DNA from: Erpobdella octoculata
Lineage: Eukaryota; Annelida; Clitellata; Hirudinida; Erpobdellidae
DNA length: 64,000 nt
Reading direction: 5' to 3'
Assembly: GCA_963978895.1 (NCBI GenBank)
Contig: OZ022240.1
Coordinates: forward strand, 11,629,807 to 11,693,806
In this document: piece after piece, positions 1-10,564 of the stretch
Numbering within the stretch: position 1 is the stretch's first letter
Layout of the letters: the number at the start of each line of letters is the position of its first letter
Program-made: the position numbers and the translations under genes
Notes under the pieces: generated by a model
The model's database searches: none
What the model was told of the DNA's origin: nothing
Seen by the model: only the letters and a program-made list of their open reading frames with translations

Positions 1-790
1 AAGTTTGAGCATAAAAGATTTATTTTACAGCAAGAAAAGGTAGAATACATTTACTTAGATGTGTTTCTTTTCAGTAAAACTGATGGCTTTTTCGACCGCT
101 TAGTTTCCAATGACACAAAATAGCACCGGGTGCAAAACATTTTTTTAGGAGGATAACTGTTAATCCTACACTATGGAGTTATCATAACTTGGAATACCTT
201 GTTGTCAAAAGCAGTTGCAGATTTTTACCATCACTGGTCTAACTTTCCTCCTCAAAGATGTGAAGCTTCGATCTGCAGATGCTGATTACCATTCGGCAAC
301 GAACATTATGAAAGTGGTGTAAGACATTGCAGAACATGATGTAGTCAGGATGAATAGGCACAAGCGCAACACTAACAAAAACCGAAACAATGCCTGCGCT
401 TAACTGTAAAGATGTACACCCAGAGATTTCCTGATAGAGTGAATTAGACTAACACTGGTCCAACTAGATAATTTTTCTCACTTTGATAGTTTCAAAGCAG
501 AATGACAACAATTAATACAATTTGCTACAGTTGTTTTAATAAAAGTTCTATAATAAATCAATATCATCCTTGTAGTTAATTGTTTCTTAATTATTGGTAT
601 TTTAGAAAACTGAGCATATATGCTTTTGAAAGGCACTTTTTTTAGATACAAATTCTTCGTAGGCACCTCTAAAACATATTTTATTTAACTAAAATTTGTA
701 GTACATGTATTTTCTCATAAATGTCAACCATTTGAGTGGGTGCCCTGCCAAAAAATTAAAAAAAATTTTTTGGCCTTATAAGGACCACCA
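1..790. other. No recognisable gene
   Basis: AT-rich sequence with only short random reading frames. I see no domain, splice pattern, terminal repeat or RNA gene. It ends in a poly-A/T rich patch and a short TA tract at about 791-818. Confidence 0.5.
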
Positions 791-827
791 TATATATATA
801 TATATATATATATATAAATGTCTCAAC

Positions 828-916
828 TTCAGACTCGAACCCACGACTGTCGGATCGGCAACACCGCCTCGCATCATGCCAACTACCTTACCATCTGCGC
901 CACTTCCACCGCCAAA
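828..916 (-). mobile_element. tRNA-derived SINE head, copy 1
   Basis: On the minus strand a tRNA-like segment has an RNA polymerase III A box (TGGCGCAGATGG, 891-902) and a B box (GGTTCGAGTC, 832-841) at normal spacing. It shares the block GCGAGGCGGTGTTGCCG with the SINE at 13673. A real tRNA is unlikely because the acceptor arms do not pair and the sequence runs on into a repeat tail. Confidence 0.7.
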
Positions 917-1182
917 AAACAGTGGTTGTTAAGCGCTTTTGTTGGGGTATGTTGAACACAACACTCGACTATGAATGGGTACGAATCAATGCTCGATAGT
1001 ATATAAGTTGTACGGCGTACAATCCGTCACGATCTAATTTAATAGCTATCGAAGATATATATGTTTTATGATATATATTATAAGGAAACATAGCGTTGAT
1101 ATGTTTTTACGAGCCACATATATCAGAAACTTGGATGGCGTACAATCCACCACGAAATAACACAAGATATAAATGTCTCAAC

Positions 1183-1271
1183 TTCAGACTCGAACCCACG
1201 ACTGTCGGATCGGCAACACCGCCTCGCATCATGCCAACTACCTTACCATCTGCGCCACTTCCACCGCCAAA
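1183..1271 (-). mobile_element. tRNA-derived SINE head, copy 2
   Basis: Second copy of the SINE head, inside the second 355-bp unit. The B box is at 1187-1196 and the A box at 1246-1257. It matches copy 1 across the whole head, so it arose with the tandem duplication rather than by separate retroposition. Confidence 0.7.
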
Positions 1272-1589
1272 AAACAGTGGTTGTTAAGCGCTTTTGTTGG
1301 GGTATGTTGAACACAACACTCGACTATGAATGGGTACGAATCAATGCTCGATAGTATATAAGTTGTACGGCGTACAATCCGTCACGATCTAATTTAATAG
1401 CTATCAAAGATATATATGTTTTATGATATATATTATAAGGAAACATAGCGTTGATATGTTTTTACGAGCCACATATATCAGAAACTTGGATGGCGTACAA
1501 TCCACCACGAAATAACACAAGATATTGTGTTTATGTATGTTTTATAATATATATCATAAAACATATATATCTTCGATAGCTATTTTCTC

Positions 1590-2624
1590 GACACCATCAT
1601 CACAATAACTGATTCTGGTCCTACTACCAAAGTCTTCATCAAACCAACTAATAATGGAACATGCCTAAATGGTGACAGCGAGTGTCCGGACAGATATAAA
1701 AGAAGTGTTATTAATAGTTATCTCCTCAGAGCTTATCGTTTTTCCGAAACCTGGTCAGATTTCCATAAAGAAATAGTTAGAATCAAGCAGTTATTGGTTA
1801 ACAACAATTATTCTAATAGCTTTGTCGACGGTTTTATTAACAATTTTGTAACCAAAATGAAAACATCTGTGAGTTCGGCTGGGTCTGACGCTGACAAGGG
1901 TCGTGATGTACGCCAGGAGTTCCCCGTGTTCTACAAAAATCAAATGAATCTCAATTACAGAATTGATGAAAGTATTATAAAGAAGATAATAAAAAAGGAA
2001 GTTTCTGTTATAGACCCCGTCAGGAATAAACTGGGTTTATATATTTATTACAAAAACTTGAAACTTTTCAATTTGGTCATCAAGAATGATAGAACAAGTA
2101 TCACTGACCCGTTGCAACAAAGTCACGTGGTGTACCATTTCAAATGTTCTATTCCACATTGTAAGGTGGATACATACATTGGTCACACTACCACTACGTT
2201 GTCAAGGAGACTCACGATGCATCTCCAGTTTGGGAGTATTCTTAATCATTATGAATGTATTCATTTGAAAAAGCTAACACGAAAAGAACTTGAAGAAGGT
2301 GTTTCGATTTTAACAAGTGAATCCGACTCTTTCCGGCTGAAAATTAAAGAGGCTCTCTATATCTTATTAATGAGACCCGCAATTAATAAACAATTTGATA
2401 AATTTCCACAGATTCTCCACTTATTCGGTGTCAAAGAAAGCAATATGCATCGGTTACCCTGTATTCCTTCTAACGACGAGGATAACATAAATGATGATAC
2501 TTCTGACTCGTCCTCTGACACAAATACTTTGGCTGTTGAGGCTGTTCCTGACGAATCTCATTGTAATGTGTCTGAGGAAATTCTTGTCTCTTCTAATATA
2601 ACACAGCGAAAACGCAAAAATTGA
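1590..2624 (+). pseudogene. Penelope-like element, RT thumb plus GIY-YIG endonuclease, 5'-truncated (family A, copy 1)
   Basis: An open frame of about 345 codons without its own start. The first 100 residues match the C-terminal reverse transcriptase/thumb region of Penelope-like elements (motifs CLNGDSECPDRYK and FHKEIVRIKQLLVNNNY). Then comes a GIY-YIG nuclease domain (VVYHFKC...DTYIGHTTTTLSRRLTMH), in which the tyrosines, the YIG motif and the following arginine are visible. The last 60 residues are acidic and serine-rich. The RT catalytic core is missing, so this copy is truncated at about 1581-1590, where it meets the inverted piece of the SINE repeat. A second copy lies at 58269 and a third at 54845 (minus). 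Confidence 0.88.
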
Positions 2625-2757
2625 TTTCCAATAGTATAAATTTTATATTCTTTTGATTTGATAGGTAGAGTGTTTTTTCGTTTTTTCTTTTGTTAGTGTG
2701 CTAATTCTTTGACAATTTCGGTTCTTTCTGTTTGTTTACTTTTCTCGTTTTACTTTT

Positions 2758-2799
2758 GACCCTGAGGATGGCTGACATAGCTGAAACGGTCCGTCGGTC
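2758..2799 (+). ncRNA. Hammerhead ribozyme of PLE family A
   Basis: Type I minimal hammerhead. Stem I is GACC (2758-2761) with GGTC (2796-2799). The core is CTGAGGA (2762-2768). Stem II is GGCT/AGCT with loop GACAT, then GAAA (2783-2786). Stem III is a 3-bp ACG/CGT, and the cleavage triplet is GTC ending at 2795. Hammerheads in the terminal repeats of PLEs are established knowledge. Core base A at 2768 is also the A of the ATG that opens the next ORF. Confidence 0.85.
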
Positions 2800-2940
2800 T
2801 GACAATAAAAGTTTAATGGAAAAGTTTTTGGCTAATTGTAGTCTCGAACAGAGAGTTTTGTGCCGAAAGGTCGAGAATTTGGCTCGAAAAGTTGTTTCTG
2901 CCAAATGGCGAGTTGTGTTTCTTAGAGCGTGTCTCAAATA
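2768..2940 (+). CDS. PLE terminal-repeat ORF (N-terminal peptide), family A, runs into (TA)n
   Basis: Reads Met-Ala-Asp-Ile-Ala-Glu-Thr from the ATG inside the hammerhead. It continues about 55 codons through a basic, lysine/arginine-rich peptide with [13 protein letters not shown] near its end, then enters a short TA tract as Ile-Tyr repeats. Sister peptides in other PLE families here share the (A/N)KW.xxFNxACLKE..xP.Y..NI ending. In PLEs the main ORF often begins in the terminal repeat, so this is probably the 5' part of the ORF repeated at the 3' end of the element. It is partial by nature. Confidence 0.65.
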
Positions 2941-2954
2941 TATATATATATTCT

Positions 2955-3141
2955 TTAAATAACTAGGAATCAGATTTTCACGAATGCAAGCTCTATTAAA
3001 TATAACGGCCCATTTCTTATTGCAACACTTTTGAATCAAATTCGTCAGCTGTCTCCATTCTTTTCTTATGTTCAAAACAGTGCAAACATTTTCAAAATCT
3101 TTATTTAAACGAGTAGACCAGCCGGTTTCGGCATTCGCCAT
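2955..3141 (-). CDS. PLE terminal-repeat ORF, family MANAET, partial
   Basis: Minus-strand peptide starting Met-Ala-Asn-Ala-Glu-Thr at 3141 and ending CNKKWAVIFNRACIRENLIP. It meets family A tail to tail at a very short TA run (2938-2955). It is the same peptide class as the other terminal-repeat ORFs but clearly a separate family by sequence. Confidence 0.6.
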
Positions 3142-3152
3142 CATCGGTACTC
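3111..3152 (-). ncRNA. Hammerhead-like motif, family MANAET (one core change)
   Basis: Stem I is GAGTA (3148-3152) with TACTC (3111-3115), 5 bp perfect. The core reads CCGATGA instead of CTGATGA (the invariant U is C). Stem II is GGC/GCC with loop GAAT, then GAAA. Stem III is ACC/GGT, with cleavage triplet GTC. All stems are intact. The core change should abolish or strongly weaken cleavage. Confidence 0.75.
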
Positions 3153-3170
3153 AACTGTTTAAATGTAAAC

Positions 3171-3173
<3 letters not shown>

Positions 3174-3251
<78 letters not shown>
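3174..3251. repeat. (TA)n microsatellite
   Basis: About 78 bp of uninterrupted TA between the MANAET and MAKAET PLE pieces, both on the minus strand. Confidence 0.97.
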
Positions 3252-3256
<5 letters not shown>

Positions 3257-3452
3257 TGTAAGATGGCATAAGATTTTCTTTAAGACAAGCTCGATTAAAA
3301 ATAAGTCTCCATTTAGCCGCTATGAGTTTTATAGATACTTTCTCAATATTTCGGAACAACGTTTTTTGTTTACTGCAACACGTATTAAGAAAAGTATTAA
3401 CATTTAAAACTTTCTTTATTTCAGACTTACGGGCCGTTTCGGCTTTCGCCAT
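3252..3452 (-). CDS. PLE terminal-repeat ORF, family MAKAET, partial
   Basis: Minus-strand peptide from ATG 3452: Met-Ala-Lys-Ala-Glu-Thr, a basic middle part, then AAKWRLIFNRACLKENLMPS and into the TA tract. The start codon lies inside the hammerhead at 3422-3464. The untranslated region at about 3500-3577 matches 60145-60235 in opposite orientation, so a second copy of this family's tail is present near the other end of the window. Confidence 0.65.
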
Positions 3453-3464
3453 CTTCAGAGTCTG
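3422..3464 (-). ncRNA. Hammerhead ribozyme, family MAKAET
   Basis: Intact type I minimal hammerhead on the minus strand. Stem I is CAGACT/AGTCTG, 6 bp perfect. The core is CTGAAGA. Stem II is GGC/GCC closed by a GAAA loop, then GAAA. Stem III is ACG/CGT, with cleavage triplet GTA. The core A is the A of the Met-Ala-Lys-Ala-Glu-Thr start codon. Confidence 0.87.
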
Positions 3465-3577
3465 TAAATACGATCGCGTAAAAGGAGGCAAAAGATAAGA
3501 AAACATGTAATAACTAAATATACAAATAAACTAATATCCTCAAGAAATTATCTCAATAGAAGGATATTAATAAAAAT

Positions 3578-3620
3578 AATCTGGCCAGTTTTAGCTATAA
3601 AAAGCCATCTTCAGAACCCT
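3578..3620 (-). ncRNA. Decayed hammerhead-like motif
   Basis: On the minus strand CTGAAGA is followed by stem GGCT/AGCT, but the next box is AAAAC instead of GAAAC, and the stem III closing base and triplet are lost (CAGATT). Stem I is not convincing. It shares the ACTGGCCAG stem III with the motifs at 51407 and 52507, so it is a remnant of that family. Confidence 0.55.
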
Positions 3621-4540
3621 ATGTTAAACAATAAATTAAATATTATAAAAGTTGAAAGGGAAGAGTTAAAAATCAGAAATACTTAGGCTTAGATGGAGAC
3701 ATTTAATTAGAGCTAGGCTGAATAGTTTTCAGTTAATAAATTATTACGGCTATTGATAGATGAAACACATTGAAATTTAAGTTAAAACAACAGAAGGAAA
3801 AAAGCAACCACATCAAATGAGCTACAAAGAGCGAAACTCACTTTGAAATTAAACAGAGTCCGACGAAAAGTAGCGAAAAAAAATCGATGATATTTTTTCA
3901 ATAATTTAGAACAAAATAAGTAATTAAAACACAGAAAGACAAGCTAAAACACATTAAACGCTCGATAGGTGATAAACGTAACCATACAGAGCGGCGTTGT
4001 ACGACTTGTGAACAACACAAAGAACGACAAGCACGGGCACAAAAATATTGGCAGTGACATAAAGTAAGACAAGGCTATTGTATACGGTCGGATGGCAATT
4101 AGCGCCGTCGCGCTTATTAATATTATCATTTTAAGTGAGATGCTCAAAACTAGTATTCGAACCACTGAGCCCCGCACCATCCTCGCATCCAGGCTGAACG
4201 TCATGAAGTTCAACTGGGACGCAAGCGTCAAGTTGCCCGCAGGTCAAAGTATTGTCTTTATCGCCGAGCAAGCCATGAGACAACGATAGAAGATTACTTT
4301 CTTCGAAGTTGCCTGCAGCACCATCGACTGAAGACGAAATGAAGCTGGTGGGGAAAACGACGTTATCGCCAAACAGTGTTTGGCCATCTCCATGTGTAGC
4401 GTCCTGAGCTGAAGCACAGCGGGCCATTTCACGAAGATCGACTTTTCTTCCGGAATCATCGCCGAGCAAGCCATGAGACAACGATAGAAGATTACTTTCT
4501 TCAAAGTTGCCTGCAGCACCATCGACTGAAGACGAGATGA
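3621..4540 (-). pseudogene. PLE 3' tail (C-terminal coding tail and 3' untranslated region), decayed
   Basis: Minus strand. A frame at 4131-4481 is rich in serine, glycine and acidic residues, like the tails after the GIY-YIG domain in the other PLEs here, and leads to the decayed hammerhead at 3578-3620. It contains an 83-bp internal duplication (4261-4343 and 4459-4542, about 97% alike). The assignment rests on position (tail then hammerhead) and composition, not on a conserved domain. Confidence 0.4.

Positions 4541-4583
<43 letters not shown>
4541..4583. repeat. (TA)n microsatellite
   Basis: About 43 bp TA run between the end of the MAAMAET terminal repeat (minus) and a 5'-truncated PLE tail (minus). 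Confidence 0.95.
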
Positions 4584-4586
<3 letters not shown>

Positions 4587-4857
4587 CAGTATTTCGGCAC
4601 TAAATGTTCATTTAAACATGCTCTGTTGAAATATACACGCCATGTAGAAGACACGGTTTTGTCAATTAAACGCTTAAAATATTTTAAGTGAGAGAAAACA
4701 CTTTTACTAAATCTAAAATTAAACGTTTTATTAGCAACCAACTTGCAAGTTTCAGCCATTGCGGCCATCGTCAGGGTTGTTTTGATTGTCTTAATGTAAC
4801 TAAAAGTTAATACATACAGTACATAATAATAATTAAAATCGGGACGATGAACGTTAA
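4584..4857 (-). mobile_element. PLE terminal repeat, family MAAMAET, left arm of an inverted pair
   Basis: Minus-strand copy with ORF from ATG 4768 (Met-Ala-Ala-Met-Ala-Glu-Thr, then CKLVANKTF) through [20 protein letters not shown] to the TA tract. The sequence from 4612 to 4857 is repeated in inverse orientation at 5052-5297 with few differences. This arm keeps about ten more codons at its end than the right arm. Confidence 0.75.
4735..4779 (-). ncRNA. Hammerhead ribozyme, family MAAMAET, left
   Basis: Intact type I minimal hammerhead. Stem I is CAACC/GGTTG. The core is CTGACGA. Stem II is GGCC/GGCT with loop GCAAT, then GAAA. Stem III is ACT/AGT with loop TGCA, and the cleavage triplet is GTT. 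The core A at 4768 opens the ORF. Confidence 0.85.
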
Positions 4858-5051
4858 ATTAAGCAGAAAATAATTAATAAAATAATAATAAAAATAAAAT
4901 AATAATAATAAAATCAAAATAAAAATAATTTAAAAATTATATTAATTTAAATCGAGAGATAATAATTTAAATTTATAAAATTCATCAAAAGTTTTAAGAA
5001 ATGTGAAACAGACAAAGAGGCTTATATATCATATCAAAACAATATCATCTC

Positions 5052-5561
<510 letters not shown>

Positions 5562-5565
<4 letters not shown>

Positions 5566-5873
5566 CCCAAAAAATATCAATTAATACTCTGGTGGGGGGA
5601 TGCATCTTTCCAACCCTCCCTGCTCGTACCTACGTATTTATATAGATATAAAAGGTAATGTGTGTGTGTGAGAGCATTCGCTTATCACATCCAAGCTGCA
5701 GGAGCAACATTTGGCATGCAGGTAGACTTTATTGATGAGAAAAGTTTGAAAAATTAAAAAAAATCTGTTATTGATTTGATGTTTCATTAGCAAAAAAATA
5801 GAAAAAACTAAGAAAAAAACGGGCAATATATAATGTCGGGATAATTTTGCCCCCTCCCTGGAAAATGCTGAAT
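5562..5873. repeat. 310-bp interspersed repeat, copy 1
   Basis: Nearly identical to 9687-10001 in direct orientation (only a few substitutions), including GGTGGGGGGATGCATC and a GTGTGTGTGTGAGAG stretch. A much more diverged relative of its first 60 bp is at about 12305-12390. It has no coding capacity and no clear terminal repeats, so it is probably a non-autonomous transposon or a SINE of unknown class. Confidence 0.8.
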
Positions 5874-5876
5874 TTT

Positions 5877-6990
5877 TGGGTGTTCTGTGGTCGAACTCGG
5901 TTTAGGCTCGCGTAGACTGTAGCCATGAAGTGAAGGGACCGAGGTGAGAACAGTACATGAAGTTGTCGAACTATTGCAGATAAAACCCACGATGAACGTC
6001 CAAGACGAAAACTTCGACCAGACATTGCAATTGTTTCGTCACTGCAACGGACACGCAGCTCCACATCCATCGAACACACACTCTAGTTCGACAACTTCAT
6101 GTACTGTTCTCACCTCGGTCCCTTCACTTCGACCACAGAACACCCACCCATTGATACCAACCAAACTTCCACACTCGAACCAAGTATTGCTTCTACCACC
6201 GCACCTTGTCTTCCTACGCAGCTTCCCACCACGCTTCCTTCGCACCCTTCGACACCTGCTTCTGACCCTGACGCCACGATCGTCACTATCTCTTCACCTT
6301 CCACTCTCCCAGACCATACTACCACTCAATGCATCGTCGATTACTCATCCGTCCCCACGATCGTCGATATCTTTTCACTTCCACAGAACAAACTACCACT
6401 CAATGTATTGTCGATTATTCACTCGTTTCTGCGAACACAAGCTCTCCTAATACACATATCTCTTCTGACATTATTAATAACCCTAACATTACTTCGCGTC
6501 GTAATCGACACAAATAAAACATTATTTCTTACCACACGCATACTGTTACTCTTTACTATTTATACTTCATTAGTTTGTACACCGCCCGCGCCATACACCA
6601 TTTGTACACCTATAAATTCCACCAATTCTACCTACAAGACATTTCTCGTACACTATCTCCCCTTCCCATATTCGTGCACACACCTACAACTACAGTTATT
6701 CACCTCTCTCACCTTTCAGTTGTCGCGTTCGTGCCTTAGCGAGCGCTCACTCGTTTACTTAATTTGAAGTAATCTCGTTTTCGTTTTACTTTTGCACTCT
6801 AATGGAATTTAATTTAATTTGTTTCGAACTCTAATGGAATTTAATTTAATTTAACTTGTTTTGATTTGTCTTGCTTCCGTTTCTTATTTTACGCTGACTT
6901 TTAGTTTATTACTTTGGGCTCTGAAGATGGAAAAGGATTTCCGAAACTTCGCTCACAGTCACTTTTCCGTTCCTCTATTAAATTTCAGAG
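5877..6990 (+). pseudogene. PLE 3' end (family C type) with inverted 5' piece
   Basis: Plus strand. A short peptide LQIKPTMNVQDENFDQTLQL at 5968-6030 matches the region just after the GIY-YIG domain of the PLE at 56093-57235. A threonine/serine/proline-rich tail and a 3' untranslated region to the hammerhead at 6916 follow. The first part (5877-5972) is an inverted copy of 6085-6150 from the same element (32 bp at 5941-5972 matches 6085-6116 perfectly). Inverted pieces at the 5' end are typical of PLE copies. Confidence 0.6.
6916..6962 (+). ncRNA. Hammerhead-like motif, family C type, partly decayed
   Basis: The core CTGAAGA, stem II GGAAA/TTTCC and GAAA are intact. Stem III ACT/AGT and triplet GTC can form, but with a long loop. 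Stem I GGGCT no longer pairs with the downstream sequence, unlike the copy at 57786. Confidence 0.65.
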
Positions 6991-8502
6991 CCTTCCAATG
7001 TGGCTTAGATAGGCTGTAGCAGAATGTATTGGTTCCATTCTGCAAGTTTGATCTTGTGCAAAGGATTATTTTTGATTCACTAAAGCCGATAGCTCACACT
7101 GAAAAAAATTAATGAATTTATTAGTTAACGCTGCAATAATATTAACAGGTTATTTTTATTTTGAATACTCGTAAGATTATAAATGCTTACAATAGATTTA
7201 TCAGACACTGTTCAACAGCTGCTTTTCAAAAAATCGCTAGTCTTACTTTTTGAGTTCTAAGTTTTCTGAGATCGATTTGGAACAATTGAAGAGTAACACT
7301 TTTATTTAGCTCATGATGCAATTATAAATTGAACTTGCTTGAGAACTTTGTTCATGATTTTGTTGAAACACAAAAATACTGCACTTGCTTCCATTTTTCT
7401 TTCAAATTTCATGCACCTCATTTATCAGTGAAACTTTTACCATAAATCGGTGTTGCATGTAAGATTTTCTTTAAAAAGTAATTTTCTAGTTTTCTCTGAA
7501 AAGTAATAAATAAAATAAGACTGATAAATTAATTCATAGTCTTATAGTCATAACTACTCGTCAATAATAAATTAATACCAAATCAGCTAATGCCATCACA
7601 TAAAAAAACACTTCTTATTTATCGATAGGCAGATAGCAAGCTTGTCGGTTTAGGAAACCATGAACAATATTGGATAAGGAACAATTGAAGTCAGAAGCCT
7701 TGAACGATAAATATGAACAATGAATTTAAATTTATTTTTTTAATCTGGAACTCCTTTTTGTAAAACACAAAACATTGGAGCATAATGATAATCTTATAAC
7801 TTAATCACATGCAATGCAACAAACGAAACAAATTAAAAGATACACAGTAAATCATGATTTTAAAAACTAAAAGCAAATTACCTACAATAGCTTTGCCACT
7901 TACTTTTGAGTGGGAGATATGACGTGTGTGAAGTTAGCCTCTAGGCTGGCAATGCTAATTAAAAAAAAAAATTGCTTGCCTTGGGGCTGTAGTTTTGGTT
8001 GAATTGGTTATAATATAGTTGCTTGTAGTGAAGGAATAATTGATAATATTAATTGATTTTTAAATAGCACTAAAAATTTCACAATTTTTTGCATTGCACT
8101 TTTGGTCAACATTTGAAAAAAATTAAATCCCCAGGGCCACCCCTAAATATTTTCCAAACTCAAAAAATTTTACAAAAAGTGTTTTTGATGTAAATGGAAC
8201 AATTTGAGGGGGTTTTAGGTAAACATTTCAAAAAAAAAATTTTCAAGGGCCATCCTAATATATATATATATATATCTGTAGATAGTTGACTAAAGTTATC
8301 TGATAGAATCAAAAGAGTTGCTAGAAGCAAGGGATTTAAAAAAAAGAGTTATTGTTTAGATTGAGTCAATTGATAATATTTCGAAAGAAGTAATAAGCGA
8401 GAATTATAATTTGAGAAATATTGTCTTATAAATAACTTCATACTTTAATGATAGATATCGCTAGCGAGCTAATTCTGAATCATTTACCATCTATATATAT
8501 AT
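6991..8502. other. No recognisable gene
   Basis: AT-rich intronic or intergenic sequence upstream of the first detected CCDC28-like exon. It contains short homopolymer runs and TA runs at about 8262-8275 and 8490-8502. I found no conserved domain, terminal repeat or convincing exon. Confidence 0.4.
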
Positions 8503-8507
8503 ATTAC

Positions 8508-8738
8508 TAGCTGACCCAGCAAACGTTGTTTTGCTTTTTAATTTATTTTGGTTTTTTTATTAAATGCTTGCTCTCACGGTCGCTCTTCCGCTCGGGAACA
8601 AGAAAGCGGTAGAGCAAGTGGGGAAGAAGTCTGCTGATTTACGCCACATTAAATATTGTCAAACTGAATAATGAAACGGGAGCGAGAGAGAAAAACCTTT
8701 AAAAACCCCTGGAAACACCGGATACCCTGCTAGTTGTA
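8508..8738. mobile_element. Short non-autonomous Helitron-like element
   Basis: It begins CTAGCTGACCCAGCAAACG and ends with a GC-rich CCTGGAAACACCGGATACC segment followed by GCTAG and T. Similar 3' ends with a clearer hairpin plus GCTAG occur at 28803, 29087 and 29330, and an autonomous-type 3' end at 14305. Helitrons end in a hairpin and CTRR, and CTAG fits. It sits only 36 bp upstream of a CCDC28-like exon. Confidence 0.5.
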
Positions 8739-8739
8739 A

Positions 8740-8934
<195 letters not shown>

Positions 8935-8944
8935 TGATATTTTG

Positions 8945-9240
8945 CCAGGGACGTAAATTGTGGGGGCAGGGGGGGCATTTGCCCCCCTCTGATTTTCAAA
9001 ATTTGAAGTTTTTTTACCTAGAGTTTACTATATATATTTTAAATTTTAACTTTACCTAGTGATGATTCGATGCAAATTGGAATCATCTGGTGTGTGTAGA
9101 CAATTCCCCCCTTGATTTCCAACATTTACATTTTTTTTCACATAGAGTTTTATTATATAAATTGTTAATCTTAGCTTTACTCAACCTCTTGATGGTTCAA
9201 TGCGTATTGTAATCCTTTTTGCATGTGTAGACAATTTTAT
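8945..9240. repeat. Degenerate tandem repeat, about 125-bp unit
   Basis: Two diverged units (about 8985-9105 and 9106-9235) share CCCC-rich starts, a TTTTTTT..ACATAGAGTTT-like stretch and a GATGATTCGATGC/GATGGTTCAATGC block ending GTGTAGACAATT. Lies in the large intron. The remaining sequence to 9686 shows nothing recognisable. Confidence 0.45.
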
Positions 9241-9686
9241 ATCTGAGCTCGATGCTAGATTCATCCATAAATGCAGAGTAATGAATTGTGTATCAGTGTT
9301 GGTCCAAAGTTTAGCTGTTTTCTGTGCCAAAATACAATCAGCGAACTCGTGGAACTATACCCTATTAGTGGTATTGATACAATATTGATTCCATCACAGC
9401 TGTCTACATCAAAGTTTTTATTATTTATTACATAAAAATAAAATAAAATTCTATACATCCCATTTTGGACATTTTTACTAATCCTGCACTTGCCCCAGCA
9501 ATATGATTAAATCATTCACGCATCTTATACCCAGTGCCGGATCCAGAAATTCCTTCAGAAATTTTTCACATTCTCTTCACAAAAGCTGATGACCGGTAAG
9601 GGGTAGTTGTAAGTATTTTTCCAATATTTTTTCACTTCCACTTTCTACTCCCAAAAAAGCTATGGTCATTTTCCAAAAACAAGGTA

Positions 9687-10001
9687 TTATACCCAAAAAA
9701 TATCAATTAATACTCTGGTGGGGGGATGCATCTTTCCAACCCCTCCCTGCTCGTACCTACGTATTTATATAGATATAAAAGGTAATGTGTGTGTGTGAGA
9801 GCATTCGCTTAGCACATCCAAGCTGCAGGAGCAACATTTGGCATGCAGGTAGACTTTATTGATGAGAAAAGTTTGAAAAATTAAAAAAAATCTGTTATTT
9901 ATTTGATGTTTCATTAGCAAAAAAATAGAAAAAACTGAGAAAAAACCCGGGCAATATATAATGTCGGGATAATTTTGCCCCCTCCCTGGAAAATGCTGAA
10001 T
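9687..10001. repeat. 310-bp interspersed repeat, copy 2
   Basis: Direct copy of 5562-5873, differing at only a few positions. Upstream (9575-9686) it carries an extra segment that is also present, diverged, at 12205-12310. The 5562 copy is therefore shorter at its 5' side. Confidence 0.8.
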
Positions 10002-10564
10002 TTACATACCTGTCTTTTGCTTAATAATATTTGAAAAATTAAAGATGTAATGAATTTGGGTTTTCCTGTGCCGGTTTTAGCCCAATTAAAAATTTGAAAA
10101 TCCTGTTACATATCCTATGTTTATCGATATTTCAAATGTAATATTCAATGAATCATTAGGTTGTATTAAATTATATAATTAGGTGTGATTAGAGATGTTA
10201 CTCATCTGCTATAGTTTGTTTCACTAATTTTCTTATAATGGACCTTGTACCATAGAATACAATGTAACTATATCTGTTATTTAGCAACACGCCTAATCAA
10301 AACTAAAGTCTTCTTGAAGGCGAGATTTTGAGTTGCTATTTTGAATGTCTAAACCAGGGTTTCTTAACCGGTGGGGTGCACCCCCCAAGGCGTGGTGCCG
10401 TTCTATTTTAGGGTGGTACGAAAAATTAAAGTTTAAAAATATTTTTTTTCAATTTAAAACAAATAATCTATACAATTTCAATTTCTGCGGAGAATAATTA
10501 GAAAATTTTGAAAATCTTTAATTTTGGCAATATTTGTATTTTTAAATCGTTTATTTTACCTTAA

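Larger units (their letters stand above)
814..1523. repeat. 355-bp tandem duplication carrying a SINE
   Basis: A unit of about 355 bp is present twice in direct orientation (814-1168 and 1169-1523) and the copies are almost identical. Each unit holds a tRNA-like SINE head on the minus strand followed by a unique tail with ATATATGTTTTATGATATAT-like sequence. A third, inverted piece of that tail lies at about 1531-1580, so the block ends in a palindrome next to a PLE. The near identity points to a recent duplication. Confidence 0.85.

Noticed and set aside
828..916. A functional tRNA gene on the minus strand
   Set aside because: A and B boxes are good, but no acceptor stem forms and the sequence is a repeat present several times. 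It is a SINE head.
3171..3407. Long Ile-Tyr reading frames over TA tracts
   Set aside because: They are translations of (TA)n, which is open in all alternating frames. Only the non-repeat part before the tract has a conserved peptide.
6039..6767. Overlapping long frames of 168 and 222 codons
   Set aside because: Compositionally biased Ser/Thr/Pro frames over a PLE tail and untranslated region; only the short NVQDENFDQTLQL part has support.
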